Position numbers and translations under genes: made by a program | Assembly: GCF_004217335.1 (NCBI RefSeq) | Contig: NZ_SHMP01000007.1 | Coordinates: 228,011 to 292,010, forward strand | Origin: Natrinema hispanicum | Lineage (GTDB): Archaea > Halobacteriota > Halobacteria > Halobacteriales > Natrialbaceae | DNA: 64,000 nucleotides | Direction: 5' to 3' | Notes under the pieces: model-generated | What the model saw: only the letters and a program-made list of their open reading frames with translations | Told to the model about the DNA's origin: nothing | The model's database searches: none | Shown: positions 16,413 through 25,538 of the stretch, piece by piece | Numbering within the stretch: the first letter of the stretch is position 1 | How the letters are laid out: every line of letters begins with the position of its first letter

Positions 16413-16586
16413 TCAAACTTTAGACGACTTTGGGACGGGACCAATATATTGCTCGCCGTAGAACGGACGTTCCTCGTGGTTCGAGAGAATGAGCCAGGGC
16501 CGAGCGTCCTCGTCACCTTTGAATGGGTCATCGCCGTAGACGACATCGCCCCGTTCGAAAACAGGGGCTGCTTCTTCGTCGGTCAC
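16413..16586 (-). pseudogene. Truncated PemK/MazF-like toxin
   Basis: Starts at a GTG overlapping the stop codon of the upstream regulator (GTGA), giving about 57 residues. The sequence FERGDVVYGDDPF and GDEDARPWLILSNHEERPFYGEQYI is the N-terminal part of a PemK/MazF-type RNase toxin. After about 50 residues the match ends (PVPKSSKV) at a short tandem repeat, so the C-terminal half is missing. Unless the fragment has another role it should be inactive. The overlap shows it was translationally coupled to its partner. Confidence 0.6.
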
Positions 16587-16954
16587 TGTTCGTCCTCGAC
16601 GCTCGGGTGTGGTTTCTGAGGTGCGTGCTCGCGCCACGCCTCCTTGTCCTCGGTACCGAGTTGGTCGTTGAACAGTTCGGTCGCCCGCTCGTAGCCGCTG
16701 TATCCGTCGAGGCGCTCTGCGTCGTCGGTCACCGCCCAGTACGTTGCCTTGTGCTCGACCAGGTCGCGGTTCTTCAATCGCGAGAGAGCGGTGCTAACCG
16801 CACCCTCGTCGACGCCAATTTGAGAGGCGATCTCGCGGGCCTTGAACGCTCGCTCCTCGTTGGCGGCGAGAAACCCGAGGACCTGATCTGCGACCGAAAG
16901 ATCCGCGAGCTCGTCCTCGCTCGTGTTCTCGAAGGTATCTCGGTCGATGGACAT
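16583..16954 (-). CDS. MarR-like winged-helix regulator (probable MazF partner)
   Basis: A 123-residue protein. A winged helix covers about residues 20-75 (SVADQVLGFLAANEERAFKA, VSTALSRLKNRDLVEH), followed by a C-terminal helix with ERATELFNDQLGTEDKEAW. It is upstream of and overlaps the truncated MazF-like gene by four bases. That arrangement is typical of haloarchaeal regulator-MazF pairs, so it probably acted as antitoxin and autorepressor. The gene is intact, so it is now an orphan antitoxin. Confidence 0.68.
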   Translation of the reverse strand: MSIDRDTFENTSEDELADLSVADQVLGFLAANEERAFKAREIASQIGVDEGAVSTALSRLKNRDLVEHKATYWAVTDDAERLDGYSGYERATELFNDQLGTEDKEAWREHAPQKPHPSVEDEQ

Positions 16955-17066
16955 CGTTGAATGGGGGATACGTTATGCACTGTAAAGAGTGTTAGGAGTG
17001 AAAGCTACGAAAACACTGAAATGCTATCCACTATTCTTACACGGTTGAACGCGTTCGTGGACGAGT

Positions 17067-17261
17067 TTGGCCATTGAGCAGACAAACCAAGCACTCTCTG
17101 AATCTGCCTCTGTGCAACGAGACATCGACGCCGAGACGATCCAAAAATGGCAGACGATCCGCCGCAACCTAGCATTCGCGAACGCTGCTCTCTCGATTGC
17201 GAATGTCCAGCGCTTCGTTGATGATGACCGTCACTTGACTGATGACAGCGTTCCCACGTAA
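17067..17261 (+). CDS. Small hypothetical protein
   Basis: A 64-residue, helix-prone, charged protein (AIEQTNQALSESASV and NAALSIANVQRF). The start is uncertain and it may be the 3' part of a larger lost gene. It lies in the 390-bp gap between the MazF-partner gene and the SWIM protein gene. No family is recognised. Confidence 0.3.
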   Translation: MAIEQTNQALSESASVQRDIDAETIQKWQTIRRNLAFANAALSIANVQRFVDDDRHLTDDSVPT

Positions 17262-17348
17262 CATCTGGGTGGGGAACGTTCCTCCGGATACTCGAGTACA
17301 AGTGCTTGAAAGACTCTATAGGAGTTCGTCTCGTTCTCGCAAGCAACC

Positions 17349-18779
17349 GTGCCAACGTTTGGCCGAACACAATCTGGGAAATGGCACATCGTCGGGCCTG
17401 ATGGATGCCGATATGGACGAGCATTTGCTGATGAGACAGGGAACTCACCAGATAAGTCCATCACAGCAACAGATATTGTCGCATACGAACCACCCGAATC
17501 ACCAGACAGTACTCAATCTCGTTCGAGATCACTCTCCTCTACAGGGAGACCCGTTCTACAGGGCCGAACCACTGAGCAGCGTCTTGTCTTCCCGACTGAC
17601 ATTCGTGAGAAGAGCCCTGACGTGTGTGAGTCATGCCGCCTACAACTAGAACAACAGCAGAAGCAGCGCTCACAAGTCATCACTCAACTCAAGCGAGTGA
17701 CGCCGGTTCGTGACATCGATTGGGAGATGGTTGAAGAGGAGACTAAACGCCCCTGTGACTGGTGCTGCGCCCACGAACTCACGACATGGCACAGTAGTGA
17801 GCTCAACTGTACGGTCTGTCCAGCCTGTGGCCGCCTCTTCGAGACATCACTCGGTGAGCCAACTGCTGAAAATTCACCAGACGAAGATCTCCTGCCGGAA
17901 ACGCCAACAGAGCCGGTTGAGCCGATTGTGTTCGGAGCAACACTCCCAGACTACGACCCCACTGAACTGGTTGGGAGCAATCGCCCACTGATCAAATACC
18001 GCGAAAAGAACAAATATGCTGAGCTGGTGCTTGAACTCGAGCGAACCGGCCACGCGTTCTCAGCCGACGGGATCGCTGCACTCGAGGAGATTCGTTCGAA
18101 CTACGCCGATCGAGTTGCTGACGACACCGCCCACCAGACTGATGTCACGCTAGATATCGGTATGACGCCGCGTACGGCAACGATCAAAGGAATATTTCCC
18201 GAGGATAGTTCATCGGTGATCGGAACGTGTTGGGATGTCGTGAGCGATCCGACCAAGTGGTACCCGATCGGATGGCCAGAGCAAGGGTGGATCCACCGTC
18301 GGTCAGCTGATCCCTCTATTCCTGGTGACGAGCCCGTTGGAGACGCATTTCCACGTCTCCAAACACAGACACCATCTCAATCAGTCGATCTCGAGATACT
18401 TCAAGAAGTAACCGAGCCAGGCCGCTATGAGCGAGGAAGCCGCTACTACGAACGTGGATCAGTGACTGAGCTCGAGTACGTAGACGATACTCTCCAAGCA
18501 ACAGTCCAAGGGAGCCGTCCATACGATGTTCGGGTTACACTCTCGCAGGGAAGCTATGTCAGTGGCCAGTGTAGCTGTCCTGATGATGCAGTGCCGTGTA
18601 AGCATATCGTCGCAGCCGTACTGGCTAGCGGTGACGTCGAAGCCGCCGGCGGTGATCAATCGCTGGAAGCTCTCCTTGCAGCGGCGTCCGCCGAAGAGCT
18701 CCGGAGTGTACTTTCTGAGATCGCGGACGAAGATATAGGGCTTCGCAAGCGCCTCTATGAGGAATTGAGCGAAGACTGA
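17349..18779 (+). CDS. SWIM zinc-finger protein
   Basis: A 476-residue protein of unknown biochemical role. Cys pairs near residues 92-95, 136-140 and 157-160 (CESC, CDWCC, CPAC) look like zinc knuckles. Residues about 355-425 form a SWIM domain: a GSRYYERGSV segment and then CSCPDDAVPCKH, the CxC...CxH signature of SWIM fingers that bind DNA or protein. The C-terminal 45 residues are helical. SWIM domains occur in plasmid and transposon proteins and in helicase partners. No partner gene is adjacent: the next gene, convergent, is an orphan antitoxin. Confidence 0.78.
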   Translation: MPTFGRTQSGKWHIVGPDGCRYGRAFADETGNSPDKSITATDIVAYEPPESPDSTQSRSRSLSSTGRPVLQGRTTEQRLVFPTDIREKSPDVCESCRLQLEQQQKQRSQVITQLKRVTPVRDIDWEMVEEETKRPCDWCCAHELTTWHSSELNCTVCPACGRLFETSLGEPTAENSPDEDLLPETPTEPVEPIVFGATLPDYDPTELVGSNRPLIKYREKNKYAELVLELERTGHAFSADGIAALEEIRSNYADRVADDTAHQTDVTLDIGMTPRTATIKGIFPEDSSSVIGTCWDVVSDPTKWYPIGWPEQGWIHRRSADPSIPGDEPVGDAFPRLQTQTPSQSVDLEILQEVTEPGRYERGSRYYERGSVTELEYVDDTLQATVQGSRPYDVRVTLSQGSYVSGQCSCPDDAVPCKHIVAAVLASGDVEAAGGDQSLEALLAAASAEELRSVLSEIADEDIGLRKRLYEELSED

Positions 18780-18787
18780 GCAGGATA

Positions 18788-19180
18788 TCACGCTGGTGCA
18801 ACATCGGGGGAGTGCTGGCCGATGGGAAGGTCGATATCGATCTCATCGTACCACACAACCGGACGCTTTGCGCGACCGTTTTGCTCGAGTTCGACGAGTC
18901 CGTAGTCGGCAAGTTCGGTCACGTTCTCAGTGACTTCTGGCGGATGACGGCCGACGATTCGAGCGAGTTCACGAATACTGTCTGGCTCATGATCAGCGAT
19001 CGCCTCGAGGAGTTTGAGATTCGTCGACCGAAAGATTCGACCGAACGTCTCGAGGTCCTCTACCGAGAGCGTCGACGGCTTGGGGTCGACACTCTCGCCA
19101 GCATCGAGAGCAGCAAGCGTGTCTTCGAGATCGCTACGGTCGGACGATGAGTTGATACGGACGTGAAGTGTTTGGGTCAT
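18788..19180 (-). CDS. HVO_A0114-like winged-helix antitoxin, orphan copy
   Basis: A 130-residue protein differing from the product of 13082-13474 at only a few positions (for example FRSTNLKLLEA for FRPTNLELLEA). The nucleotide match runs from about 18783 to 19282, so about 500 bp was duplicated. Only the last 28 or so codons of the partner toxin gene survive upstream (19199-19282). The antitoxin gene is intact but lacks its toxin and the operator repeats found before the full operon. Confidence 0.72.
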   Translation of the reverse strand: MTQTLHVRINSSSDRSDLEDTLAALDAGESVDPKPSTLSVEDLETFGRIFRSTNLKLLEAIADHEPDSIRELARIVGRHPPEVTENVTELADYGLVELEQNGRAKRPVVWYDEIDIDLPIGQHSPDVAPA

Positions 19181-19198
19181 GGGTGTGGGATCGGTGTA

Positions 19199-19282
19199 TT
19201 ACCAGCCGGTTCGTTTGGCGAACGGAAGTGCCGAACGCCAAGCACGATACAGCGTCTGCAGTCCCGGATATCGGCCTCGTAG
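19199..19282 (-). pseudogene. 3' fragment of TumE-like toxin gene
   Basis: Matches the last part of the toxin gene at 13493-13789 (YRAWRSALPFAKRT then W at the end), with a one-base deletion near 19270, and then similarity stops abruptly. It is the truncated partner of the antitoxin copy at 18788-19180. Confidence 0.7.
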
Positions 19283-19408
19283 GAAGATTGCGATTCCACT
19301 TGTAATTCAAGAAAACTGTTCAAATCTATTCTCATATAGGACACTCTGTGTGCTGGTTTCTACAAGATCGCCGGGAACTTTATCGGTATTGTTTGCAAAC
19401 GTAGAACC

Positions 19409-19630
19409 ATGTCGATCCGGGAGGTTGTGGGACCGGACTCACTTGACCAAATGGTCTATGTTATTATGGTTTGGACTATTATCGTGTTCGCTTCTGCTTA
19501 CATTCTTGACGGGCCAATTGTACGGTTAGAATCCCTCATCGGAACTGGAATTCTCCTTATTTGGGTCATCTGGGGTGTCAATTATCGTCTCCAGAAGATA
19601 CAACAGGAACGGTACAAGCAGAATAGATAG
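19409..19630 (+). CDS. Small two-helix membrane protein
   Basis: A 73-residue protein with two hydrophobic helices (about residues 14-33 and 40-56) and a strongly basic, Gln-rich tail (RLQKIQQERYKQNR). Its layout resembles the 82-residue protein at 28773-29021, which also lies beside a potassium transport gene and ends in a charged tail after a Trp-rich second helix. The upstream region is A+T-rich with a promoter-like TTTATC. The function is unknown. Location suggests a link to the transport island. Confidence 0.5.
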   Translation: MSIREVVGPDSLDQMVYVIMVWTIIVFASAYILDGPIVRLESLIGTGILLIWVIWGVNYRLQKIQQERYKQNR

Positions 19631-19726
19631 ATATTGAAGACGACAAGTAAATAGTGATAGTTCACCAAATATATCCAGCGAGGGCATGATATAAATGCTC
19701 TTCCGATATTAGAATGTAACTTCTGT

Positions 19727-19936
19727 ATGTCTAAACAAACTAGTCAACCTTCAGAACCAGCTTATTGGTGGATTGGTTATGTCATGCTTTTTGGATTCCT
19801 ATCTGCTGTTATTTCTATAACTCTACAATCAGGTGTTTTTCCACATCCAGTTCCAAATTCGATCCTGAATATAATCGGATACAGTGGTATCTTTCTGATC
19901 CTGGTCGCGTTTCTCATCCAAATATTGCTTGAGTGA
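19727..19936 (+). CDS. Small two-helix membrane protein
   Basis: A 69-residue protein with a Ser/Gln/Pro-rich start and two hydrophobic segments (about residues 13-35 and 43-67). A TATAAAT box is visible about 38 bases before the ATG. It is A+T-rich like its neighbour at 19409. No family recognised. Confidence 0.48.
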   Translation: MSKQTSQPSEPAYWWIGYVMLFGFLSAVISITLQSGVFPHPVPNSILNIIGYSGIFLILVAFLIQILLE

Positions 19937-20157
19937 TTAATATTCTTTTTTCACCTCCTGTTATTCTCAACCTCTCCACATATGACAGGAAAAATTTCGC
20001 ACCCAATATTGTACTTTTGACGTTAAAATCTGACTTCAATAGTATCTGTGTACCTTCTGGCGACTAAGATTTTAGAAGCTAACACCACTTCCGGTTTCAG
20101 TTGGTTTCATGGTGGTTTTATAGTAGGGGTTTAGTTAAACATATAGGTGTATCCTCT

Positions 20158-22029
20158 ATGAGTGCTGGGACTGAATTAGTTGCTCTCGTCGTAATCATCT
20201 TAGGATTGGGTGTTGCTTCGCAGGTGTTAGCTGACCGCTTGGAGATACCCAGTGTACTCTTTCTCATTCTCGCAGGAGTTGCTGTTGGGCCTGAAGGGGC
20301 TGATCTTGTCGGATTAGAATCGTTCGGTGGTCCCGGTCCTCTCTCAGCAATTGTTGGACTGTCTGTCGCAATTATCGTCTTTGAGGGTGCGTTCCACCTA
20401 AAGCTTACAAAACTCCGACAGACACCGCGTGAAGCGATTCGGTTGATTACAGTGGGTGCACTCATTGCTCTTGTTGGGACAGCTGCCGTTGTCAGATTCG
20501 CGCTCAACGTCTCGTGGGAGTTGTCGTTTCTTGTTGGCTCACTCCTCATCGCGACTGGTCCGACGGTCATCACACCAATTTTAGATGTTGTCCCGGTCCG
20601 AGATCGCGTCGCAGCAGCGCTCGAAACGGAAGGGATAGTCAACGATGTGACCGCAGCGATTTTGGCTGTCGCTGTCTTCGAAATGGTTGTTTCTGAGGAG
20701 ACCGAGATACAGGTGTTAGTCGAAGAATTTGTTTCCCGACTTGGAATTGGTCTCCTCATCGGTGTCCTGGCGGCAGGGTTCCTCTGGTATCTCCTCAACC
20801 ACGTTGATCTGTCTCCGTCGAATGCAGTCCGGAATTCACGACTAATCGTTCTCGTTGGAGCGCTTGCCACCTATGGAATCGCAAACACGATTATCACAGA
20901 GGCAGGTATTGCGGCGGTTGCAACAGCAGGGCTACTCCTCGGAAATGCTGGAGTTCCCTATGAGGACGAGATTGAGGCGTTCAAGGGAGATATCACGCTG
21001 ATCGTTCTCTCATTTGTCTTCATTTCACTTACGACGCTCCTCTCTCTCGAGGATCTCTTTTCACTTGGAGTCGGTGGTGTTGTCGTCGTCCTTGCTGTAA
21101 TAGCAGTCATTCGCCCTGTTTCAGTGCTTCTCTGTACGCACGGAGAACAGTTCTCGTTCCGTGAGCAACTGTTCATGAGTGTCGTTGGTCCACGGGGGAT
21201 CATCCCGGCAAGTGTGGCGACGCTCTTTGCACTTGAACTCCGGTCGTCGAACCCCGAAGCGGCGACTATTCTCGTCGGAACTGTGTTTCTGGTGATTCTG
21301 ACAACGGTCATTTTCGAAGGAGGGTTTGCCAGGCATATCGCACAAGTACTCAAGGTACTACCAATGCGCGTAATCGTTGTTGGCGGTGGTCGTGTCGGTC
21401 GCGGCCTCGCCGAACGGCTGGAGGATCGTGGTGAAAATGTTATTCTTATCGACGATGATCAGAATAAAGTCGAGACGGCACGGAACGCTGGGTTCACTGT
21501 CTACCATGGCGATGGGACAGATATATCCGTTCTGCAATCTGCGGGCGCGGCGAATGCGAAAATTGTCGCTGCGGCAACGGGTGACGATGACACAAATTTA
21601 CTCATCGCTCAACTGGCAAACTCGAAGTTTGACAGCGAGACAGTCATTGCTCGGGTGAATACACCGGGTAACGCCGATGCATTTGAGGAGTTGGGTGTGC
21701 GAGCAATTGCAGCTGATGAATCGATCGCCCAGTCCATGGATAATGCAATTGAACGGCCTGCTCTCTCGGAGTGGATGACTGAACTCGGTCGATCCGGCGA
21801 CGTTCAAGAAATTGAAGTAACATCCGAAAAACTGGTCGGCAAATCGATTCGCGAACTCGATCAAGAACTCCCAGATGGCGTCTTAGTTGCACTCGTTAGT
21901 CGCGATGGTGAGTCGGAAGTACCTGATGCAGACTTGGTTCTTCAACACGGAGACCATCTCACGTTCGTCGGTCGGCGAAACGCGGTTCATGAGGCACTCG
22001 AGCAGTGCCACCCACACCTTCGTACCTAA
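20158..22029 (+). CDS. CPA-type cation/proton antiporter with TrkA-N and TrkA-C domains
   Basis: Exchanges Na+ or K+ for H+ across the cell membrane. From the ATG at 20158 the protein has 623 residues. Residues about 1-395 hold around twelve membrane helices with typical antiporter sequences (ATGPTVITPIL and EGIVNDVTAAIL, where Asp lies in the transport path). A TrkA-N/RCK nucleotide-binding domain follows (VIVVGGGRVGRGLAERL, a GxGxxG motif), and then a TrkA-C domain (about 550-620). The RCK domains suggest control by NAD(H), ATP or c-di-AMP. A start 57 bases upstream adds an unlikely Trp-rich extension. It opens the potassium island. Confidence 0.9.
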   Translation: MSAGTELVALVVIILGLGVASQVLADRLEIPSVLFLILAGVAVGPEGADLVGLESFGGPGPLSAIVGLSVAIIVFEGAFHLKLTKLRQTPREAIRLITVGALIALVGTAAVVRFALNVSWELSFLVGSLLIATGPTVITPILDVVPVRDRVAAALETEGIVNDVTAAILAVAVFEMVVSEETEIQVLVEEFVSRLGIGLLIGVLAAGFLWYLLNHVDLSPSNAVRNSRLIVLVGALATYGIANTIITEAGIAAVATAGLLLGNAGVPYEDEIEAFKGDITLIVLSFVFISLTTLLSLEDLFSLGVGGVVVVLAVIAVIRPVSVLLCTHGEQFSFREQLFMSVVGPRGIIPASVATLFALELRSSNPEAATILVGTVFLVILTTVIFEGGFARHIAQVLKVLPMRVIVVGGGRVGRGLAERLEDRGENVILIDDDQNKVETARNAGFTVYHGDGTDISVLQSAGAANAKIVAAATGDDDTNLLIAQLANSKFDSETVIARVNTPGNADAFEELGVRAIAADESIAQSMDNAIERPALSEWMTELGRSGDVQEIEVTSEKLVGKSIRELDQELPDGVLVALVSRDGESEVPDADLVLQHGDHLTFVGRRNAVHEALEQCHPHLRT

Positions 22030-22123
22030 GAATCGCGTTGCATTCTGCCGCACGGTCGAAAAAACCACACTGGATTCTAGCGAGTCTCCAGAAGAAAATC
22101 TCAAAGTGCAGTGTTTAATCGTC

Positions 22124-22327
22124 TTATTGATGTGTTCCTCGATAAATAATATATAATATGAAAAATAGTATGTAGATGATTGCGCCTCCAGACGTGAGGA
22201 CCGACCGTCCCACGACAGCGATAAAGAGAATGAGAAGTGGGCCAACAAGCAGCAGTACATCGAAGACCCGATCCTCAGCACCTGCCTCAAGGAGGTCTCC
22301 GACGACCGGGAGGCCACGAAGATTCAT
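22124..22327 (-). CDS. Small membrane protein coupled to trkH
   Basis: A 67-residue protein from the ATG at 22327, overlapping the trkH stop codon by four bases (ATGA). It begins MNLRGLPVVGDLLEAGAED and has two hydrophobic helices (about 24-44 and 46-62). The protein at 31529-31741, in the same place after the other trkH, is clearly homologous (IGDLPFVGDPLEGGAEDQVF, GRSVLT). Conservation, overlap and repetition suggest a subunit or assembly factor of the Trk transporter. No known family is recognised. Confidence 0.7.
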   Translation of the reverse strand: MNLRGLPVVGDLLEAGAEDRVFDVLLLVGPLLILFIAVVGRSVLTSGGAIIYILFFILYIIYRGTHQ

Positions 22328-23874
22328 TGGTAGATCCCTCCACGACGGAAGAGTGCTCGGAGTGTCACCAGCACGGGGATGATCTCGAGGCGACCGATCC
22401 ACATATTGAACAGGAACATGAGTTTCCCAAGCGTCGGCAGCGACTCCGGCCCGGTGATGCCCGCGGAGAGGCCGACGTTGCCCTGAGCGCTCGCAACCTC
22501 GAAGATGACGTTCTCGAGGGAGTATTCACCCTGTGGAAGTATCAGGAGAAGCACAAACATCCCAATGCCAAGGAAGACAAACCAGAGAAAGCCGATGATG
22601 GCTGCTTCCTCGAACTCCTGACGGACTTCTTGTTCGGTAAGTCGGCGACCGTTTATTTTCAACCGGCGAACTGCTGTCTTAGGATAAAAGACATCCATGA
22701 TACGGAAGCGAATTCCTTTTAATAGCGTGAGCGCCCGGATGAGCTTAATTCCGCCGACTGTCGACCCAGCTGCACCGCCGACAATCATCCCGAAGACCAC
22801 CGTGAGTTGGGCCTGTGCTGGCCACCGGCCAAGCGCGACATTCGTCGAGTCGACTGCAGTTTGGAAGCCAGCGCAGGTCGCCGCCGAGACGAATTGGAAG
22901 GAACTGTAGCGAAACGCCGTAAACAGGGTGTCATACGTTTCGGTGACGTAGACGAGCGCGGTAAGAGCGAGCGTGCCAGCGCTCATGTAGATGAATACCC
23001 ACCGAGTCTGGAGATCCGTATAGAGATTTCGGAGGTCGCCTTGCAGGATGAGATAGTGCACTGGGAAGGCGATACTACCGAGCAGCATGATCGGCAGGAG
23101 CGCGAAGTCGATAGCGGCGCTGTCGTAGGTGGCGATCGAGTTGTCGGTAATCGAGAATCCACCAGTTGATAAGCCTGTCATCGCGTGGTTGATTGCACCC
23201 CAGAGTGGCATCCCGACGACCCAGAGTAACAGGATCGAGACGAACGTAAAGAGGAGGAAGATCCACCAGATCGTCTGCACCGTGGAGACGATACTTGGAT
23301 GAATCCGTTCGGATCGTGCTTCGCTCTCATAGAGCGTCAGTGACCCACTGCCAGGACGGGCAAGGATCGCCGTCGTGAGAACGATCACGCCGACGCCACC
23401 GACCCACTCGATGAACGACCGCCACCACTGCAGCGTCCGTGGTAAGACCTCCTCGTTGTCGGTCATCGTCAGGCCAGTCCCGGTAAAGCCGCTCATACTC
23501 TCGAAGACGGCGTTGAGTGGATTAGTAAACGCCGCGAGTGTCTCCGTCTGTGCCGGCGTCTCGAGGACTGGGAGCCCAAGCTCAACGGTCCACGCAATGA
23601 GGAGGAACGGGACCGATCCGAAAAGCGCGACACAGAACCAGCCCGTCGCGGCGATGATCATCCCGTGTAGCTTCCCAGGCTGGGTCGCTTCCTCAAACGT
23701 CGACGCCAGGGCATAGCCGATACCAAGCGGGAGCAACCCGGAGACGACAAGAGCCGGAATCGCATAGTATTCTCCCCAGACAAGCGGGACAAGCAGGGAA
23801 ACGAACAGTAATCCGGCCAGCGCTTGGAACATGCGCCCTAAGTCTCGGCTGATCGTTTCCATCGCTTCGTTCAT
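22324..23874 (-). CDS. trkH: TrkH family potassium uptake protein
   Basis: The membrane pore subunit of a Trk K+ uptake system. It has 516 residues with four repeated helix-pore-helix units. The selectivity-filter-like segments are visible, for example SMSGFTGTGLTMTD near residue 130, GLSTGGFSIT near 235 and TCAGFQTA near 340, with NVGLSAG near 470. It is very similar to the product of 29982-31532 and more distantly to 27065-28603. The start matches the N-terminus of the paralogue. It is followed by an overlapping small membrane gene and preceded, after 127 bp, by trkA on the same strand. Confidence 0.92.
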   Translation of the reverse strand: MNEAMETISRDLGRMFQALAGLLFVSLLVPLVWGEYYAIPALVVSGLLPLGIGYALASTFEEATQPGKLHGMIIAATGWFCVALFGSVPFLLIAWTVELGLPVLETPAQTETLAAFTNPLNAVFESMSGFTGTGLTMTDNEEVLPRTLQWWRSFIEWVGGVGVIVLTTAILARPGSGSLTLYESEARSERIHPSIVSTVQTIWWIFLLFTFVSILLLWVVGMPLWGAINHAMTGLSTGGFSITDNSIATYDSAAIDFALLPIMLLGSIAFPVHYLILQGDLRNLYTDLQTRWVFIYMSAGTLALTALVYVTETYDTLFTAFRYSSFQFVSAATCAGFQTAVDSTNVALGRWPAQAQLTVVFGMIVGGAAGSTVGGIKLIRALTLLKGIRFRIMDVFYPKTAVRRLKINGRRLTEQEVRQEFEEAAIIGFLWFVFLGIGMFVLLLILPQGEYSLENVIFEVASAQGNVGLSAGITGPESLPTLGKLMFLFNMWIGRLEIIPVLVTLRALFRRGGIYQ

Positions 23875-24001
23875 ACACGCTTCACCTCCAGTTTCGTATT
23901 CCCACTTGCAGCGGTGTACTGATCAGCTGTTTGAGCTCTGATTCGCTGCCGCAGCTGGAGTAGTACATACATATAAAAACTCTGATCTCTAGTTTCGGTC
24001 A

Positions 24002-24688
24002 TCATTTGGTTCGGTCTTCGGGATGACCGAATACATTGGTCAGTTCGGGAGCAGCGCCAAACGCCGAATAGACGGTCAGTAGATCACCGGCTTTGATCTC
24101 CATCCCGCCTTTTGGGGTAAGTGGTGAGTCCTGACCTTCGCGCTCGATCGCAACGATTAGAACGTCGTCAGGGAGAACCTCCTCTTCCGCTGCCTCGACA
24201 ATCGTTTTGCCATCGATTGGAGAATCTTCGGTAACAGTGATCTCGAAGACTTCTGCCTCTTCGCCGATTCGCATATAGTCGACGATCGCCGGTCGAGCGA
24301 CCGCGCGGTAGAGATATTCGGCGATGAGCTCCTGCGGGTTCTCCATCGTATTGACGCCGATCTGGCGAAACACGTTCATGTGCTCAGGATCGTGCACGAC
24401 TGAGACGACTGCTGGTACCTCGTGTTCCTGCGCGAGCAGACAGACCATGATATTGGTTGCGTCTCGGTCGGTAGTGCTGATTAGAGCGTCTGCTTCTTCG
24501 ATACCGGCATCCATGAGTGTCCCATGGGCCGTCGCATCGTCATTGAGAACCAGACAATCGTACTCACCGGCAACTCGATCGGCCCGTTCGTCGTCGTTCT
24601 CGATGACGACGACTTCGTTGCCTGACCGAGTCGCGATGTTCATCAATGGCGTTCCGATATCTCCTGCTCCAACAATGATAATATACAT
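24002..24688 (-). CDS. trkA: TrkA potassium uptake regulatory protein
   Basis: The cytosolic gating subunit of Trk. It has 228 residues: an RCK/TrkA-N Rossmann domain with the nucleotide motif IIVGAGDIGTPL at the very N-terminus and an acidic residue at the end of the second strand (VVVIENDDERAD), then a TrkA-C domain (about 140-220). It binds NAD(H) or ATP and opens or closes the TrkH pore. It is nearly identical to the protein at 29177-29863. The gene order trkA-trkH-small membrane protein is the same in both copies but inverted in orientation. Confidence 0.92.
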   Translation of the reverse strand: MYIIIVGAGDIGTPLMNIATRSGNEVVVIENDDERADRVAGEYDCLVLNDDATAHGTLMDAGIEEADALISTTDRDATNIMVCLLAQEHEVPAVVSVVHDPEHMNVFRQIGVNTMENPQELIAEYLYRAVARPAIVDYMRIGEEAEVFEITVTEDSPIDGKTIVEAAEEEVLPDDVLIVAIEREGQDSPLTPKGGMEIKAGDLLTVYSAFGAAPELTNVFGHPEDRTK

Positions 24689-24689
24689 G

Positions 24690-24930
24690 TATACTTATAC
24701 CTCGAGTCACTGCATGATCGCTTCCCGAATCGACATGGGAGACTCCTCTGGCCCACGTGCCATCATGATTGTTCCGTCTGTTTGTTCGCCAATGCTCTCC
24801 ACAAGGGAGCCATCGTCTTTTCTACGGCATGGATACCTGTGACGCGGTGGAACTGATAGCGTTCGAAGATAGCTGCCGTGTCCCATGCGTTCGCCTCGTC
24901 GGAAACTGGAACAACGTGGTACAGAGATAC
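24690..24930 (-). pseudogene. Degraded universal stress protein fragment
   Basis: In the minus strand, one frame reads LYHVVPVSDEANAWDTAA and HRVTGIHAVEK, matching the N-terminal strand-helix-strand of the UspA-like gene at 26339-26788 ([26 protein letters not shown]). A second frame then reads ESIGEQTDGTIMMARG. The frameshifts mean no intact protein can be made. It sits just upstream of trkA. Confidence 0.5.
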
Positions 24931-24956
24931 ACTCTACAAGAATTTGCATTAGCAGA

Positions 24957-25307
24957 TCACTCTCTCAAATCTCCGATAAATGACCAGTTGAGGGTTTCTT
25001 CGCCATCTGGATGTCTCTCCCGAGTCACATGGTAGAGTGAAACAGGGGACGAATCGCCGTCGGAATCGTCCGTGTCAGGAGACCGCATTCTGACTAACGT
25101 GTATACTCCCTCATCCTCTATCGAGAGGACATCCCCTTTTGCTTCTTCGCGGATCTGTTGCTCTAGCGGCGGATGGGCCTCTTCCAGAAGCTGCTCGGCA
25201 TATTTGTGTACTGCGCGAAGTTCTGGTGGCTCAAGGGTATCAAGTTGCTCAACAAGGGTATCCGGGAGCCGCTCTGTGGGCGCTCGTCCGTTGTCTGAAT
25301 TGCTCAT
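24957..25307 (-). CDS. Conserved haloarchaeal hypothetical protein
   Basis: A 116-residue acidic, soluble protein. The N-terminal 60 residues are helical with LEPPELRAVHKYAEQLLEEA. The C-terminal half is strand-rich and holds YTLVRMRSPD and SLYHVTRERHPDGEE. Proteins with this layout are common in haloarchaea but have no assigned function. It lies beside the trk genes, opposite the Lrp-like regulator, with a 231-bp divergent gap. Confidence 0.6.
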   Translation of the reverse strand: MSNSDNGRAPTERLPDTLVEQLDTLEPPELRAVHKYAEQLLEEAHPPLEQQIREEAKGDVLSIEDEGVYTLVRMRSPDTDDSDGDSSPVSLYHVTRERHPDGEETLNWSFIGDLRE

Positions 25308-25538
25308 ACATGAATCGCCATTCTGGAAAGCAAAATAACTTCCGCTGTATTTACGGATTCGTTCTCTTAATCACGGCAATCTTTCTTATCGTTTAATGCT
25401 CTCGAGGTGCCGTGTCCCCAGTGAAATCCCTACTTATCCATCAGACAGCATCGCATCTGTGGTGCGGTCGATGCTGGTTCCAATCGAGAACAAAAGTCAA
25501 ATTAAATGCCGAAAGGGAACCAATTGTCTCGTATAAGT

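Noticed and set aside
16106..16546. Minus-strand 146-codon frame
   Set aside because: It overlaps the MazF fragment out of frame. Only a short middle part looks coding, so it is listed as a decayed stretch rather than a gene.
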